64,000 nt of DNA from Elusimicrobiota bacterium (GCA_016194745.1 JACQBA010000008.1:51815-115814); one strand, 5' to 3'. Shown: positions 16,000-24,867, counted from the first letter of the stretch. Program-made: numbers and translations. The notes: generated by a model from the sequence alone, not told the origin.

Positions 16000-16599
16000 C
16001 TACTCTTCGAGCTGAGCGTCCCAGTAGACGTTGTCGATGAACCGCTGCCAGGAGCGGCGGATCGGCACGGGAGAACGGACCAGGAGCGCCGCCCCCGTGC
16101 GCCACTTGGGGCGCGACGGCTGGACGACGAGCTTCATGTGCGCCTCGGAGGGAGTGCGGTTCCCCTTTTTCAGGTTGCACCGGATGCAGGCCGTGACCAC
16201 GTTGGTCCAGTCGGAGACGCCGCCGCGCGAGCGCGGGAGGATGTGCTCCAGGTTCAGGTCCGCCGGCGGAAAGTGCTTGTTGCAGTAGCAGCAGCGGTTG
16301 CCGTAGTGCTGGTAGATGTTCCGGCGCGTGAACGGCACCTGCCGCCGGGGCACCTTCTCGAAGAACTTGAGCGCGATGACTTCCGGGATCGCGATGCGGA
16401 TGTTCGGGGTATGGACGAAGCCCGCCGGGTGCTCCGCGATCTTCTGCGATAGGTCGACCCAGTCCGCGAACTCGTAGGTCCGGTACTCGTCGTCGACGAC
16501 GATCGCCCGGTCCAGGACGAGCAAGGACATCGCGCGCTGCCAGGTCGTGACCTCGAGCGCGAAGAAGTTGCGGTTTAGGATCAGGACGTCTGCCGTCAT
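16000..16599 (-). CDS. HNH endonuclease family protein
   Basis: The 199-residue protein has an N-terminal region common to this group (LILNRNFFALEVTTWQRA) and a C-terminal HNH domain (~100-150). It has Cys pairs CCYC and CIRC for a structural zinc, and the metal/catalytic motif LNLEHILPRSRGGVSDWTN followed by ACIRCNLKKGNRTP. This widespread solo HNH type has no defined role; no methyltransferase or phage gene is adjacent, so a restriction role is not indicated. A -10 (TACACT, 16614-16619) lies 14 nt upstream of the ATG. Confidence 0.9.
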   Translation of the reverse strand: MTADVLILNRNFFALEVTTWQRAMSLLVLDRAIVVDDEYRTYEFADWVDLSQKIAEHPAGFVHTPNIRIAIPEVIALKFFEKVPRRQVPFTRRNIYQHYGNRCCYCNKHFPPADLNLEHILPRSRGGVSDWTNVVTACIRCNLKKGNRTPSEAHMKLVVQPSRPKWRTGAALLVRSPVPIRRSWQRFIDNVYWDAQLEE

Positions 16600-16651
16600 A
16601 GGTGTGCCTTCCCAGTGTAACAGCCAGGTCCCCGCCGCGCCAGGGGTGCCG

Positions 16652-17800
16652 TCAGTAGATCCAACCCGGGGCTCCCCGCTCGGACTCGATCCTTCGGCGC
16701 TTCTTTTTCTCGACCTTCGGCTTCATCTCGTCGAGATTCTGGTATTCCTCGGTCTCGGGCGAGCGCTGCATGTAAGGCCGGCGAGGCTTTTCGCGCTCGG
16801 GATTGGTGACCTTGCCGAATTTATAGGAGAAGCTCAGCCGGTGGGTGTCCTCGATCTCGCTCGAGAGGCCCCACGAGTAGTCCACGTAGAAATTCTGCCA
16901 CGAGTAGCCGAATCCCATAGTGAACCCGGCCAGCTCATCGTGCAGCCGATAGCCGAAGCGGACGGCATAGTCCTTTATGAGCAGGTACTCGACGCCGATG
17001 TTGGCCAGCCAGTTCCTCTCGTAGTAGAGATAGCCCCCGTCGCCGACGAGGCGGACCGTGTTGTCCATGGCGTCCTTCATCTGGTATGCCGCGCCGCCGC
17101 GCAAGGTCAGAGGCAGGGGGTCCCCCTCGGTGACGAAGGTCATGCGCGAGCCGGCGTTGAGCGCGGCGAGGCCGAAGGTCCAGCCGTGGTCGGGCAGCTT
17201 GACGAGGTAGCCGAAGTCCCCCGCGAAAGCGGTCGCGGAGTACTGCTCCGCCAGAGTCGAGCGGATGATCTTCGCTGTCACGCCGACGAAGTGGTTCATG
17301 CGCGTGGTCGCGCGCGAATTCTCGAAGTCCGTCTGCGCCACGCGCTCGGAATAGGTCATCGACGCGACCAGGTCGCTTCCCGCGCTGATCGTCCTGCTGT
17401 CCAGGAAGGAGCCGTCGGGCCGCGTTTGATTGACCAGGATGTCGCCGTTCTGGGAGAAGAGGAGCGACCCGCCGACGCTCGCGTAGCCGAGCCCGAGGAG
17501 GCCCGCGTAGAAGGGGATCGGCGTCCCGCCCGCGATGTACTCGACCGACTGGCCGTCGAGCCCGCGCATGTACATGAACGTCGCCTCGCGGTGGTTGAGC
17601 GTCGAGAGGCCGCCGGGGTTGTAGTACAAGGTGGAGATGTCGTCGGCGAGGCCGGTGAAGGCGGAGCCCATCCCTTGCGCCCGCGCGCCGAGCGGCAGCT
17701 GCAGGACGGGCGCCGCCGTGGTGCCGGAATTGTCCGCGAACGCCGCGTTCGAGAGAGAGAGCGTCGCGGCGACGGCGGCGACGGCGGCGCGCGGCCTCAT
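16652..17800 (-). CDS. PorV/PorQ-like outer-membrane beta-barrel protein
   Basis: The 382-residue protein has a signal peptide (MRPRAAVAAVAATLSLSNAAFA) and the FadL/PorV hallmark LPLGARAQGMGSAFTGLAD followed by ISTLYYNPGGLS. Alternating beta strands continue to SWGLSSEIEDTHRLSFSYKF, after which comes a basic/acidic C-terminal extension. In Bacteroidota, PorV takes part in type IX secretion; related proteins occur in Elusimicrobiota. The start at 17800 is chosen because the signal peptide begins there and the ATG overlaps the upstream peptidase stop by 4 nt; an in-frame extension to 18163 is an artefact. Coupling to a peptidase with a C-terminal sorting-type domain suggests a secretion role. 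Confidence 0.85.
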   Translation of the reverse strand: MRPRAAVAAVAATLSLSNAAFADNSGTTAAPVLQLPLGARAQGMGSAFTGLADDISTLYYNPGGLSTLNHREATFMYMRGLDGQSVEYIAGGTPIPFYAGLLGLGYASVGGSLLFSQNGDILVNQTRPDGSFLDSRTISAGSDLVASMTYSERVAQTDFENSRATTRMNHFVGVTAKIIRSTLAEQYSATAFAGDFGYLVKLPDHGWTFGLAALNAGSRMTFVTEGDPLPLTLRGGAAYQMKDAMDNTVRLVGDGGYLYYERNWLANIGVEYLLIKDYAVRFGYRLHDELAGFTMGFGYSWQNFYVDYSWGLSSEIEDTHRLSFSYKFGKVTNPEREKPRRPYMQRSPETEEYQNLDEMKPKVEKKKRRRIESERGAPGWIY

Positions 17801-20800
17801 TTCACCACCACCACCTTCTGCACGGCGCTGATCCCCGGGCCCTGCATGTTGAGCAGATAGATGCCGCTGGCGACCGTCCTCCCGTTGGCGTTGGTGCCGT
17901 ACCAGTCCACCGCGCCCTTGCCCGCGGTCACCTCTTGGTCGAGTATCGTCGCGACGAAGGCACCGCTCTGGGTGTAGAGCTTGAGCGTCACGTGGCCCGA
18001 GTTCTTGACCTCGTATTTGAACGTGGTCTTCTGTCCCTGCCGAGGGTTGAAGACGTTGTTCCACGCCGTGAGCGAGGACTCGTGGGCGGTCAGATTGAAC
18101 TGCCCGGACACCCCGAGGGACTGGCTGAGGCAGGCGGCGCCGGGATGCACGCTCTGCTCGCACTGCGCGGTTTCCAGGCGCGAGCGCGCGAAGACCTCGA
18201 GCGCGACGGTCCCGACCGATGGAAATCGCCTCGCAAATCCCGACGCGAGCCGAACGGTGCCGGTGATGCGGCCCCCCGAACTCACCGAGCTGACTAGGAC
18301 GAGGTAGGGCGACGGCGTGTTGGTCTCGGTGCCGGGCAGGGCGAAGCCGGCCTGGTCGCGGAGCTGGGCGTGGTCGAAGGTCAGATCCTGGATGCGCACG
18401 AAGGTGCTGACCGTCGCCGCGAAGCTGATCACGTCGCCGTCGAAGGAGGCGCTGACGATCGACGCCCCGATGGCGCCGTAGAACGGGTACTCGAACGTCA
18501 GCCGGTACGGCTTCGTCGAGCGCGTGCCGCTGTTGGAGCCTTCGTCCGTCGCGGCCCCGGAAACGACGAGATAGAACTGGCCGGCCGAGGGGTTATTGTA
18601 ATAGAGGTCCACGTCGGTGGAGGAGGTGAGGCAGTCGGAGAGGCCGCCGGGGCAGCCTCCGGCCGCCGTGTGCGTCACATCGATGAGCGGCGCCGCCTGC
18701 GCGACGGGCCTGTAGTTGCGGTCAAGGAGCTGCATGCCGTAGGCGAAATTGGCGCCGACGCCTTGGTTCGGCAACTCGAGGCGCGTGTGGACGAGCCCGG
18801 CCGCCGCGCCGAAGACGTAGTAGTCCATGTCCCCGGTCGGGAAGATCGTCGCGGACACCGTCGGAAATGTGCTGATGCTCGTCGCGGTCTGCGGGCCGTC
18901 GTTGGGCTCGAAGGCGTCGCCGCCGGCGGTCGTCGTGCTGATGCCGTGGCCGCTGAAGGCGGAGGCGATGCTGGTCGCCCGCGTCGCGTTCGAGCCGACG
19001 CATTGCGGCGTGACACCGGGCGCACGCGCGTTGACCTGCAGCATCGCGTCGAGGAACTCCTCGAAGCTGTACGGGAAATAGAACAACGATTGGAAGACGA
19101 GCTCGTCCGTGCAGGCCGCGCCGACGCTCGTGCGCAGATCCCACAGCGATTGGCTGAGCGGGAGGCTGTCGTCGTGGATCTCCCCGGCCCAGTCGGTCGG
19201 ATAGACCTTGCAGGCGGGAGAGCCGCCGGAATGATTGCAGGCGAGATTGCGCAGCGAGGCTTCCGAACCGAACGCGCCGGCCACGCCGCCGCCGATCGCG
19301 GAGTGATTGAGGGAGGTCGCCGAGAAGTAGTCGGCCACCGACTCCGAGACGGCGCCGAACTGGCCGAAATTGAACACCGGGAAAATCCGGTCCACCACGA
19401 AGTGCATGTACTCGTGCCGCACCACCGTCGCGTCCAGGGCGAACTGGGCCGCGTCTCCAAAGAAAAAGTTGCCGTAGTCCGGGTTGTAGAACGCGTTGGC
19501 GAGGCTGGCTCCCGCGTGCGCCATGGCGACGACCGGCACCCCGATCGGCGCGTTCCCGGCCGAGTTGACGTCCGAGTTGAGGAAGTCGTGCATCTTGTTC
19601 AGGTGGTAGAAGATGTTGATCTCGTCGACCGAGTTGTCGGAGGTGTGCGTCGCGTTCCAGGCGATGTCCGAACTCGCGCCGAGCGTGGTCGGATTGTTCG
19701 TCAGCGCCATGAAGCTCGAGTTGACGACCTGGTAGCCGTGGCCGCCGCCCGCGATCGGCGTGGCGAACAGGTGCAGGCCGATCTGCGGCTGGATGCCCAG
19801 CACCATCCCGCCGCGCAGCGAGCTCTTCTGGCCGATGAAGCTCGCGACCGGGACGCCGTTGCCGTCCGTCACCACAAGCTGATCGTCCTGCGCGATCTCG
19901 CCCTCGGAGTTGAGCAGTCCGACGTCGAGCGTTTGGAAGATCGGGACGGCCGCGACGATCTTGGCGCCGATGAAGGGCGCCGCGACGGGCGGCGTGGGGC
20001 TGTTGATCGTCGAGACCGCCACCATGCTGTTCGGCACGCGGCTGCCGGCCGGGTAAGGGTCGGGCGAGGTGACGTTCGTGCCGGACGGGAACCACGTGCC
20101 GCCGCCGTTGTCGAAATGCGCGGGGAAGCTGTTGTAGTTGCTGACGTTGGCGTAGGGCCCCTGAAGCCCCGCGTAGATCTTTCCCGCGGTGTTCGAGTTG
20201 CAGTACGCGCCCGCGGCGTCGGTCACGGCGGCCGAGGGACCCGCGGCGTTGTAGGTGTAGACGTATTGGTTGGGGATCGCCCTGTCGACGAGCGCGGCGC
20301 TCGTGTCGAGATCATAGACCTTTCCGATCACGTTGCCGGACGTCTGGCAGACGTAGCGCATGTCGTTGTAGCGGAATAGGATCTCCCCCGTCAGCGCGTC
20401 CACGTAGTACATCCAGATCGAGCGTTGCTGGGACACGCGAAAGCGCCACGCGAGGCGCACCTCGCCGGTCTTGTACACGGGAAGGTAGACCAGAGTTCCG
20501 GACTGTCCGGGCGAGCGCCCGAGGCTCGCCTCGACCGCCTGCGCGGCCTGCGCCACGCCGATCGCGGGCGACGACGCGGCCGGCAGGTCCGGCGCGTAGT
20601 CCGACTGGATCCCCAGGACTTCTCCCAGCGCCGACACGTGCATCTTCACCCGAGCGAACTCCACCTCGATCCCGTCGTGCCTCTGACGGAAGAGCAGGTG
20701 CGCCACGCCTCCGGCCGTCCGTGCGATGTCGAGGGCGAGGGAGGCCGGATCGATCCCATGAAGATCGCGGTTCTGCGCGAGGTACGTCCGCGCCGCCGCC

Positions 20801-21081
20801 TCGGGCCCGCCCGGGGTCGGCTCGCTGAGACGCCCAGATAGGCTCGTCACGCTCCCCTGCGGGGAGAACCGCGCGCGCACGCCGGCGGTGCTCATCGCGC
20901 GCAGCCGCGACAGGGCGCGAGCGCCCGACATGTTCGGCCGCTTCCAGCCGGGCTGCGGCTTGTCGAGCCCGTAGCGGCGGGAATCCTCGTTCGCGTTCTG
21001 GCGGCGGTCGCGCATGACCGCGGAGGCGGGAGCGGCCAGCATTGCGGCGGCAAGCAGAGCCGCGAGGAATCGAGCGGTCAC
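17797..21081 (-). CDS. Secreted M36 (fungalysin)-like metallopeptidase with C-terminal FlgD-like domain
   Basis: The 1094-residue protein has a signal peptide (cleavage ~residue 21) and an FTP-like propeptide (~100-240, with GIEVEFARVKMHVS and TGEILFRYND). The catalytic domain has zinc ligands His556 and His560 in RHEYMHFVVD and Glu580 in AVSESVADYF, the HExxH-x(19)-E arrangement of M36/thermolysin-like enzymes. Pre-peptidase C-like and beta-sandwich regions follow (~730-1000). The last ~85 residues form a FlgD-type Ig module (WNNVFNPRQGQ, VDWYGTNANGRTVASGIYLL) like C-terminal sorting domains. The GTG start overlaps the HEAT-repeat gene stop by 4 nt. It is probably a surface or secreted protease exported with help from the PorV-like neighbour. 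Confidence 0.9.
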   Translation of the reverse strand: MTARFLAALLAAAMLAAPASAVMRDRRQNANEDSRRYGLDKPQPGWKRPNMSGARALSRLRAMSTAGVRARFSPQGSVTSLSGRLSEPTPGGPEAAARTYLAQNRDLHGIDPASLALDIARTAGGVAHLLFRQRHDGIEVEFARVKMHVSALGEVLGIQSDYAPDLPAASSPAIGVAQAAQAVEASLGRSPGQSGTLVYLPVYKTGEVRLAWRFRVSQQRSIWMYYVDALTGEILFRYNDMRYVCQTSGNVIGKVYDLDTSAALVDRAIPNQYVYTYNAAGPSAAVTDAAGAYCNSNTAGKIYAGLQGPYANVSNYNSFPAHFDNGGGTWFPSGTNVTSPDPYPAGSRVPNSMVAVSTINSPTPPVAAPFIGAKIVAAVPIFQTLDVGLLNSEGEIAQDDQLVVTDGNGVPVASFIGQKSSLRGGMVLGIQPQIGLHLFATPIAGGGHGYQVVNSSFMALTNNPTTLGASSDIAWNATHTSDNSVDEINIFYHLNKMHDFLNSDVNSAGNAPIGVPVVAMAHAGASLANAFYNPDYGNFFFGDAAQFALDATVVRHEYMHFVVDRIFPVFNFGQFGAVSESVADYFSATSLNHSAIGGGVAGAFGSEASLRNLACNHSGGSPACKVYPTDWAGEIHDDSLPLSQSLWDLRTSVGAACTDELVFQSLFYFPYSFEEFLDAMLQVNARAPGVTPQCVGSNATRATSIASAFSGHGISTTTAGGDAFEPNDGPQTATSISTFPTVSATIFPTGDMDYYVFGAAAGLVHTRLELPNQGVGANFAYGMQLLDRNYRPVAQAAPLIDVTHTAAGGCPGGLSDCLTSSTDVDLYYNNPSAGQFYLVVSGAATDEGSNSGTRSTKPYRLTFEYPFYGAIGASIVSASFDGDVISFAATVSTFVRIQDLTFDHAQLRDQAGFALPGTETNTPSPYLVLVSSVSSGGRITGTVRLASGFARRFPSVGTVALEVFARSRLETAQCEQSVHPGAACLSQSLGVSGQFNLTAHESSLTAWNNVFNPRQGQKTTFKYEVKNSGHVTLKLYTQSGAFVATILDQEVTAGKGAVDWYGTNANGRTVASGIYLLNMQGPGISAVQKVVVVK

Positions 21082-22193
21082 TTCTTTCCTCCCTTGGCCG
21101 GAGCCGGCGGCGGCGCGCGCTTGAGGCGCTTGAGGATCGCCGCGGCCGCGCGCGCCTTCACGCGCGAGTTCGAGTCATCGAGCACGAGCTGGAGGATGTC
21201 CATCGCCTCCGCGCTCTCCGCCGCCTCGAGCACTTCGACGGCGATGAGGCGGGTGTCCAAGTCCTTCTGCGCGACGCTTCGCCCGGCGAGCGCGAGCTCC
21301 ACCTTCTCCCCCATCTTGGCCAAGCCGCGCTCGGCGAGGAGCTTCTGGATCGCGGTCGGCGCCTTCTCGTAGGCGAGCTTGAGGTGCGTCTTGGACTGCG
21401 GGAGCGCCAAGCGGCTCAGCGCCTCGACCGCGTTGGAGCGCACGAAGGGGTCCTTGTCGTCGATGCCCTGGGAGAGGTACGGAATGACGGTCGGGTCGTC
21501 CGTCGCCCCCATCGCGGACATCGTCGCGGCGCGCACTTGGGCGTCGGGGTCCTTCGCGGTCTTCTGCAGGGCTTGCGAAACGATGTTGGAACCGATGTCG
21601 CCCAGGCGGCGCACGGCCGTCAGGCGCTCCGCCGGGTCCTGAGAGTCGAGCGCGCCGGCGAACTTGTCGAAGTCCTCCTGCGACCCGAGGCGCGCGAGGC
21701 CGACGCGCGCCGCGTCGCGCACCGCGGCGTCCGGATCGTCGCGCAGCTCGCGCAGCTTCGCCTCCGCCTCGGGCGTCTTCGCCAGGGCGTAGACGCGGAT
21801 CGCGGCGACCCGGAGCTTGCTGCGGGCGATCGACTTGAGTTCCTCCGCCGGCCCCGGCCGCTTTCCGGGCTTGAGCTCCGGCCCGCGCTCGGCGACGATC
21901 GCCTCGAGCGTGGTCTGCCAGGAGGAATCGCCCAGGCGCTGAAGACTCTCGGCCGCCGCGATGCGGACGTAGCGGTTCGTGTCGACAAGGGCCGTCTTGA
22001 GCGTGGGGATCGCGCCCGGATTGGCGAGCTCGCCCCATTGCTGGGAAGTCATGATGCGGAGTTCCGGATCGGGGCTCTCCATCGACGCCTTCAGAATGGA
22101 CAGCGCCCTAACGCCCAGTTCGGAGGGAGCATCCGCGGCGAGCGCGGCGAACGGTCGTGCAGCGAGGAGTAAAATCGCGAGAGCCGTTTGCAC
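21078..22193 (-). CDS. Exported HEAT-repeat protein
   Basis: The 371-residue protein has a signal peptide (MQTALAILLLAARPFAALAA) and about eight HEAT/PBS-lyase-like helical repeats, for example PDPELRIMTSQQWGELANPG, TNRYVRIAAAESLQRLGD, DPDAAVRDAARVGLARLGS, DPDAQVRAATMSAMGAT and DKDPFVRSNAVEALSRLA. These form a binding solenoid, here in the periplasm. The start is GTG (22193), 7 nt after a TATATA -10. It is the first gene of the HEAT-peptidase-PorV unit, all joined by 4-nt overlaps, so it may help handle or secrete the peptidase. Confidence 0.88.
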   Translation of the reverse strand: MQTALAILLLAARPFAALAADAPSELGVRALSILKASMESPDPELRIMTSQQWGELANPGAIPTLKTALVDTNRYVRIAAAESLQRLGDSSWQTTLEAIVAERGPELKPGKRPGPAEELKSIARSKLRVAAIRVYALAKTPEAEAKLRELRDDPDAAVRDAARVGLARLGSQEDFDKFAGALDSQDPAERLTAVRRLGDIGSNIVSQALQKTAKDPDAQVRAATMSAMGATDDPTVIPYLSQGIDDKDPFVRSNAVEALSRLALPQSKTHLKLAYEKAPTAIQKLLAERGLAKMGEKVELALAGRSVAQKDLDTRLIAVEVLEAAESAEAMDILQLVLDDSNSRVKARAAAAILKRLKRAPPPAPAKGGKK

Positions 22194-22200
22194 TTCTTTC

Positions 22201-22206
22201 TATATA
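22201..22206 (-). promoter_or_regulatory. -10 element (TATATA) 7 nt before a GTG start
   Basis: On the minus strand TATATA ends 7 nt before the GTG at 22193, consistent with a leaderless transcript for the three-gene HEAT-peptidase-PorV unit. The space 22207-22324 between this promoter and the next gene holds nothing else recognisable. Confidence 0.5.
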
Positions 22207-22324
22207 GGCGGCCGGTGTTTAAAGAAGATTACAGGGGGATTACGGAAATGTAAAGGGGGGCACCGATGTCCCGGAAATGCTGGAATTTTCGCCTGATTTC
22301 GGCTGCGCCTCGGCGGCGGAGACC

Positions 22325-22792
22325 CTACTTGAATGCCAGCGGCCGAACGGCGGCCCAAAGCCGCCCGGCGTCGACCGGTTTGACGACCCATTCCCAAGGT
22401 CCCTGCCCGGCGCCTCCTTTCGAAGCGTCGCGCAAGGTCCGTAGCGCCACCGCCTCCACACAGTAAGTCATGCGATCGTAGGGCTTGTCGCCCTTCTCGA
22501 GCGCCTGCGAGACGAGGAAGATTGGGCTCAAGCCTTCGTCTCCATGCCCGAGCATGATCAGGGCGGCATCGGCCGTCCCGATCCGCGTGAATCCTTGATC
22601 CGTCTTGGACCTCAAAAGGCTTTTCACGTCCGGGGCGGACGCGAAGGCCTCCAGCGCCTCTCGGCGAAACACGGCGATCTGACTCACGGTTTGCAAGGAC
22701 TTTCCTCCTTCGCCCGCGAAAGACGCCCGCGAGACCTGAACGACAAGCGCGAACGCGATCGCGCTGCCGAGGCCCAGAGTTCGCCCGATCAT
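22325..22792 (-). CDS. Exported protein of unknown function
   Basis: The 155-residue protein has a signal peptide (MIGRTLGLGSAIAFALVVQV, then SRASFAGEG). The mature part includes SQIAVFRREALEAFASAPDV, GTADAALIMLGHGDEGLSPI and a C-terminal WEWVVKPVDAGRLWAAVRPL. I recognise no family. The start at 22792 is set by the signal peptide and by the 4-nt ATGA overlap with the trypsin-like protease gene. Coupling to that protease suggests a partner, substrate or inhibitor, but this is only context. Confidence 0.65.
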   Translation of the reverse strand: MIGRTLGLGSAIAFALVVQVSRASFAGEGGKSLQTVSQIAVFRREALEAFASAPDVKSLLRSKTDQGFTRIGTADAALIMLGHGDEGLSPIFLVSQALEKGDKPYDRMTYCVEAVALRTLRDASKGGAGQGPWEWVVKPVDAGRLWAAVRPLAFK

Positions 22793-23721
22793 TGGATCGA
22801 CAGACTCTTGGCGTAGCGCTCGAGCGTCGGCCACGGCAGCGACGGCGCGCCGATCTTCGGGCTGGGCGCGCCGGCCTCGGGGAGGCGCACCGCCGAAATT
22901 TTCGTGGCTACCTCTTGCCCGCAGCCCTCCTCCGTGCAGACGATGGCATTGTTGCAGCCCTTTCCCATCATGAAATCGTCCGCGTCTCCGCGCGCCACGA
23001 TGCCCACGACGAGGTCCGTCCGGCCGTGGAACACGGGGCTGCCGGAATTGCCGAAGAACGTGTCCGTGTTCGAACTGAAATGAGTCGCGGGGGAAGCGTC
23101 GCGCACCCGGGCGCCCACGGTCACCTTCACCGGAAGCCCGGACGGGTAGCCGATCACGTACAGGGGATCGTCCTTGACGACGCCGGCGCCGCGGTCGACC
23201 GCGAGCGGGCGACGCCCGACGACGGGACGATCGAGCCGCACCAGCGCCCAGTCCGCCGCGTTGTCGGTGTCGACCGCTTCGATCAGCTTCGCGCAGCCGT
23301 AGACGTCTCCGGCCGGGATCGTGGTCGGGACTTTTCCGTCCGCACCGGCCGCGAATCCGAAGACGAACTTGGACTCGTCGCAGTCCTTCTGCGTCGGGAC
23401 GCAATGCCCGGCGGTCATGACGAGATCGGGGCCGACTAGCGCGCCGGAGCAGTCGGAGCCGGTCGGCTGATGGAAAAAGCGCTCGCTGGGGCAGAGCTTG
23501 TAGTGCTCGCCGTAGACGGCGGTGTCGAGCTTGGCCACGGTCCCCGCGATCACGACGGAGCTCGACGAGAACAGCGCGACGGTCGACGCCGCGAGCTCGC
23601 GCAGCCGGGGATCGGCCACGTCCGGCAAGTCGATGCGGTTGTCCTCGCCGTAAATTACTTTTGCGTCCGCGCGCATCGGACAAGCCGCCGCCGCCAACAA
23701 CACCCAAAGGATCGCTCGCAT
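22789..23721 (-). CDS. Exported trypsin-like serine protease (S1 family)
   Basis: The 310-residue protein has a signal peptide (MRAILWVLLAAAACPMRADA) and a chymotrypsin-fold protease domain with the full triad: His106 (VMTAGHC), Asp157 (NAADWALVRLD) and Ser226 (FGNSGSPVF). Cysteines around CSGALVG, GHC, KDCDE, GCNN and EEGCGQE suggest disulfides, as expected in the periplasm. The start at 23721 is chosen over an in-frame ATG seven codons upstream because GGGAGGG sits just before it and the signal peptide starts there. It is coupled to the downstream exported protein by a 4-nt overlap. Confidence 0.92.
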   Translation of the reverse strand: MRAILWVLLAAAACPMRADAKVIYGEDNRIDLPDVADPRLRELAASTVALFSSSSVVIAGTVAKLDTAVYGEHYKLCPSERFFHQPTGSDCSGALVGPDLVMTAGHCVPTQKDCDESKFVFGFAAGADGKVPTTIPAGDVYGCAKLIEAVDTDNAADWALVRLDRPVVGRRPLAVDRGAGVVKDDPLYVIGYPSGLPVKVTVGARVRDASPATHFSSNTDTFFGNSGSPVFHGRTDLVVGIVARGDADDFMMGKGCNNAIVCTEEGCGQEVATKISAVRLPEAGAPSPKIGAPSLPWPTLERYAKSLSIQ

Positions 23722-23846
23722 CGGTGCCCTCCCGACCGGCAATGCTTCGGAAGGGATTCAAGCAGAACCTAGGCCCTTCAGTCCAGCGGAAAATAGGGCG
23801 GCCTCTCGACGCCCGCGCCGCGCCTTGGAATCGTACCGCAGAAATC

Positions 23847-23921
23847 TGGTGCCCCGAGAGGGAATCGAACCCCCATCAACCGCTCCGAAGGCGGTTGCTC
23901 TATCCGTTGAGCTATCGAGGC
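23847..23921 (-). tRNA. tRNA-Arg (anticodon UCG), CCA encoded
   Basis: The minus strand folds as a full cloverleaf: acceptor GCCTCGA with TCGGGGC (one G-U pair), D stem GCTC/GAGC, anticodon stem ACCGC/GCGGT with loop CTTCGGA (anticodon TCG, reading CGA-type Arg codons), a 4-nt variable loop, and T stem GGGGG/CCCTC with loop TTCGATT. Discriminator A is followed by an encoded CCA (23847-23849). A possible -10, TAAAAT (23931-23936), lies just upstream, so it may be transcribed separately from the gene ending at 23944. The stretch 23722-23846 shows nothing else. Confidence 0.96.
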
Positions 23922-23943
23922 GAGAGACGCATTTTACAACACT

Positions 23944-24441
23944 TTAAAACGGCTCTGCCTTCTTCTCGGACTTGCAGAGCTCGATCGCGCGCACGAAGGC
24001 CTTCGCCGCGCGCTTGGCGACGTCGGGGTCGAGGAACTGGATGATGATAAAGTCCTTATGGGCGTCCGGCTCGGTCTTTTCCGTCAATTGAACCTGTTCG
24101 AGTATCTGGTCGCGTCCCGTCCTGAGGTGGACCGTGATCAAGTCGACGCCGCGATTTTTCCACGGCACCGGATGGATCTTATTCGGATCGATGTCGCTGT
24201 ACTTCACGGTACTCGTGACCTGAATGCGTCTCGTCCCCTTCTCGCTCGGGCGCGTGCGGACCGAAACGTAGGAAAGGGTGCACGGCTGCGGGTTCACGGA
24301 GTCGAACTTCCAAGTCCAGTCCTTCTCGTCGTGGAACGTCACGACGGAAATCTTCTCCTTGAGCCAGGCGTTGGAGTCGGCCAACGACGCGTCGCCGGCG
24401 GCGAGGGCGGAAGCTGCGAATATCGTGAGCAGGCCAATCAT
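23944..24441 (-). CDS. Small exported protein of unknown function
   Basis: The 165-residue protein starts with a short signal peptide (MIGLLTIFAASALAAGDA). The mature domain is mixed alpha/beta: VVTFHDEKDWTWKFDS, TLSYVSVRTRPSEKGTRRIQ, DLITVHLRTGRDQILEQV, DFIIIQFLDPDVAKRAAKAF. The helix VAKRAAKAFVRAIELCKSEK near the end follows a strand-rich core. I do not recognise the family. The start is set by a TAGAAT -10 six nt upstream, which also implies a leaderless mRNA. Confidence 0.65.
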   Translation of the reverse strand: MIGLLTIFAASALAAGDASLADSNAWLKEKISVVTFHDEKDWTWKFDSVNPQPCTLSYVSVRTRPSEKGTRRIQVTSTVKYSDIDPNKIHPVPWKNRGVDLITVHLRTGRDQILEQVQLTEKTEPDAHKDFIIIQFLDPDVAKRAAKAFVRAIELCKSEKKAEPF

Positions 24442-24447
24442 GGAGGC

Positions 24448-24453
24448 ATTCTA
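24448..24453 (-). promoter_or_regulatory. -10 element (TAGAAT) 6 nt before ATG
   Basis: On the minus strand TAGAAT is followed 6 nt later by the ATG at 24441, another leaderless-type start. Confidence 0.5.
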
Positions 24454-24486
24454 GCAATTCCCGCGTCGTTGGCGCGCGAGGCACGC

Positions 24487-24837
24487 GCACGCATCGGAGC
24501 GCCAGGCTCCCGCGGACGCTCGGTCGGCCTCAACGGAACTATCCCGACAGGTCGAGCACTACTGATCGCGCTTCGGCGCGTACTTAAGGACTTGTTGACA
24601 CATTACGACCTCTTCCTGGACGTAGACCCCGGCTCGCCGTTCCTGCCCTTCGCGCTGCAGTTCGCCGATCTTGTCTTTTGGACGCGCCGTCCCCTTCGCG
24701 CCGATGGGGAAGCTAGTCTGCGGCTGTTCGAGGACATGCGGACTCCTCCTGCAAGCCGGACGGCTTCGAAATCATCATCAACCAAGTCGACATGCCGGGC
24801 GCTTCTGGGCCGCGTGATGGACCTCAAGTAGCCCTCC
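24487..24837 (+). pseudogene. Frameshifted, truncated remnant of a ParA/MinD-like ATPase
   Basis: This otherwise gene-free stretch encodes, in frame 1, LLTHYDLFLDVDPGSPFLPF and ALQFADLVFWTRRPLRADG, which look like the segment of ParA/MinD-family ATPases normally reading YD-hhhhD-PP...l..AD.vi....P. At about 24741 the similarity moves to another frame: KPDGFEIIINQVDMPGA, like the hhhNrhD strand of the same fold. The N-terminal P-loop half is missing and there is no start codon context. I read this as decayed coding sequence interrupted by at least one frameshift. The call rests on eye-level similarity only. Confidence 0.4.
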
Positions 24838-24858
24838 GCGCTTTCTCGCCGCCTTGTT

Positions 24859-24867
24859 TGCTACAAT
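24859..24867 (+). promoter_or_regulatory. Extended -10 promoter (TGC-TACAAT) for yebC and possibly the ruv genes
   Basis: TGC-TACAAT (24859-24867) is an extended -10. It gives a short leader containing GGAGG (24887-24891) before the GTG at 24897. A palindrome CGTCC-N7-GGACG overlaps the initiation region (24870-24886). No copy of the lexA-promoter palindrome is seen here. Confidence 0.5.

Noticed and set aside
16547..17860. A 437-codon plus-strand frame opposite the PorV-like gene
   Set aside because: No recognisable domain and typical antisense composition; the minus strand carries PorV motifs.
17801..18163. N-terminal extension of the PorV-like frame
   Set aside because: Lies inside the peptidase gene, lacks a signal peptide at its start, and the ATGA overlap at 17797-17800 marks the real start.
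18370..20379. A 669-codon plus-strand frame opposite the metallopeptidase
   Set aside because: Composition is Arg/Ala/Val/Gly shadow sequence; the minus-strand peptidase has a full zinc motif and signal peptide.
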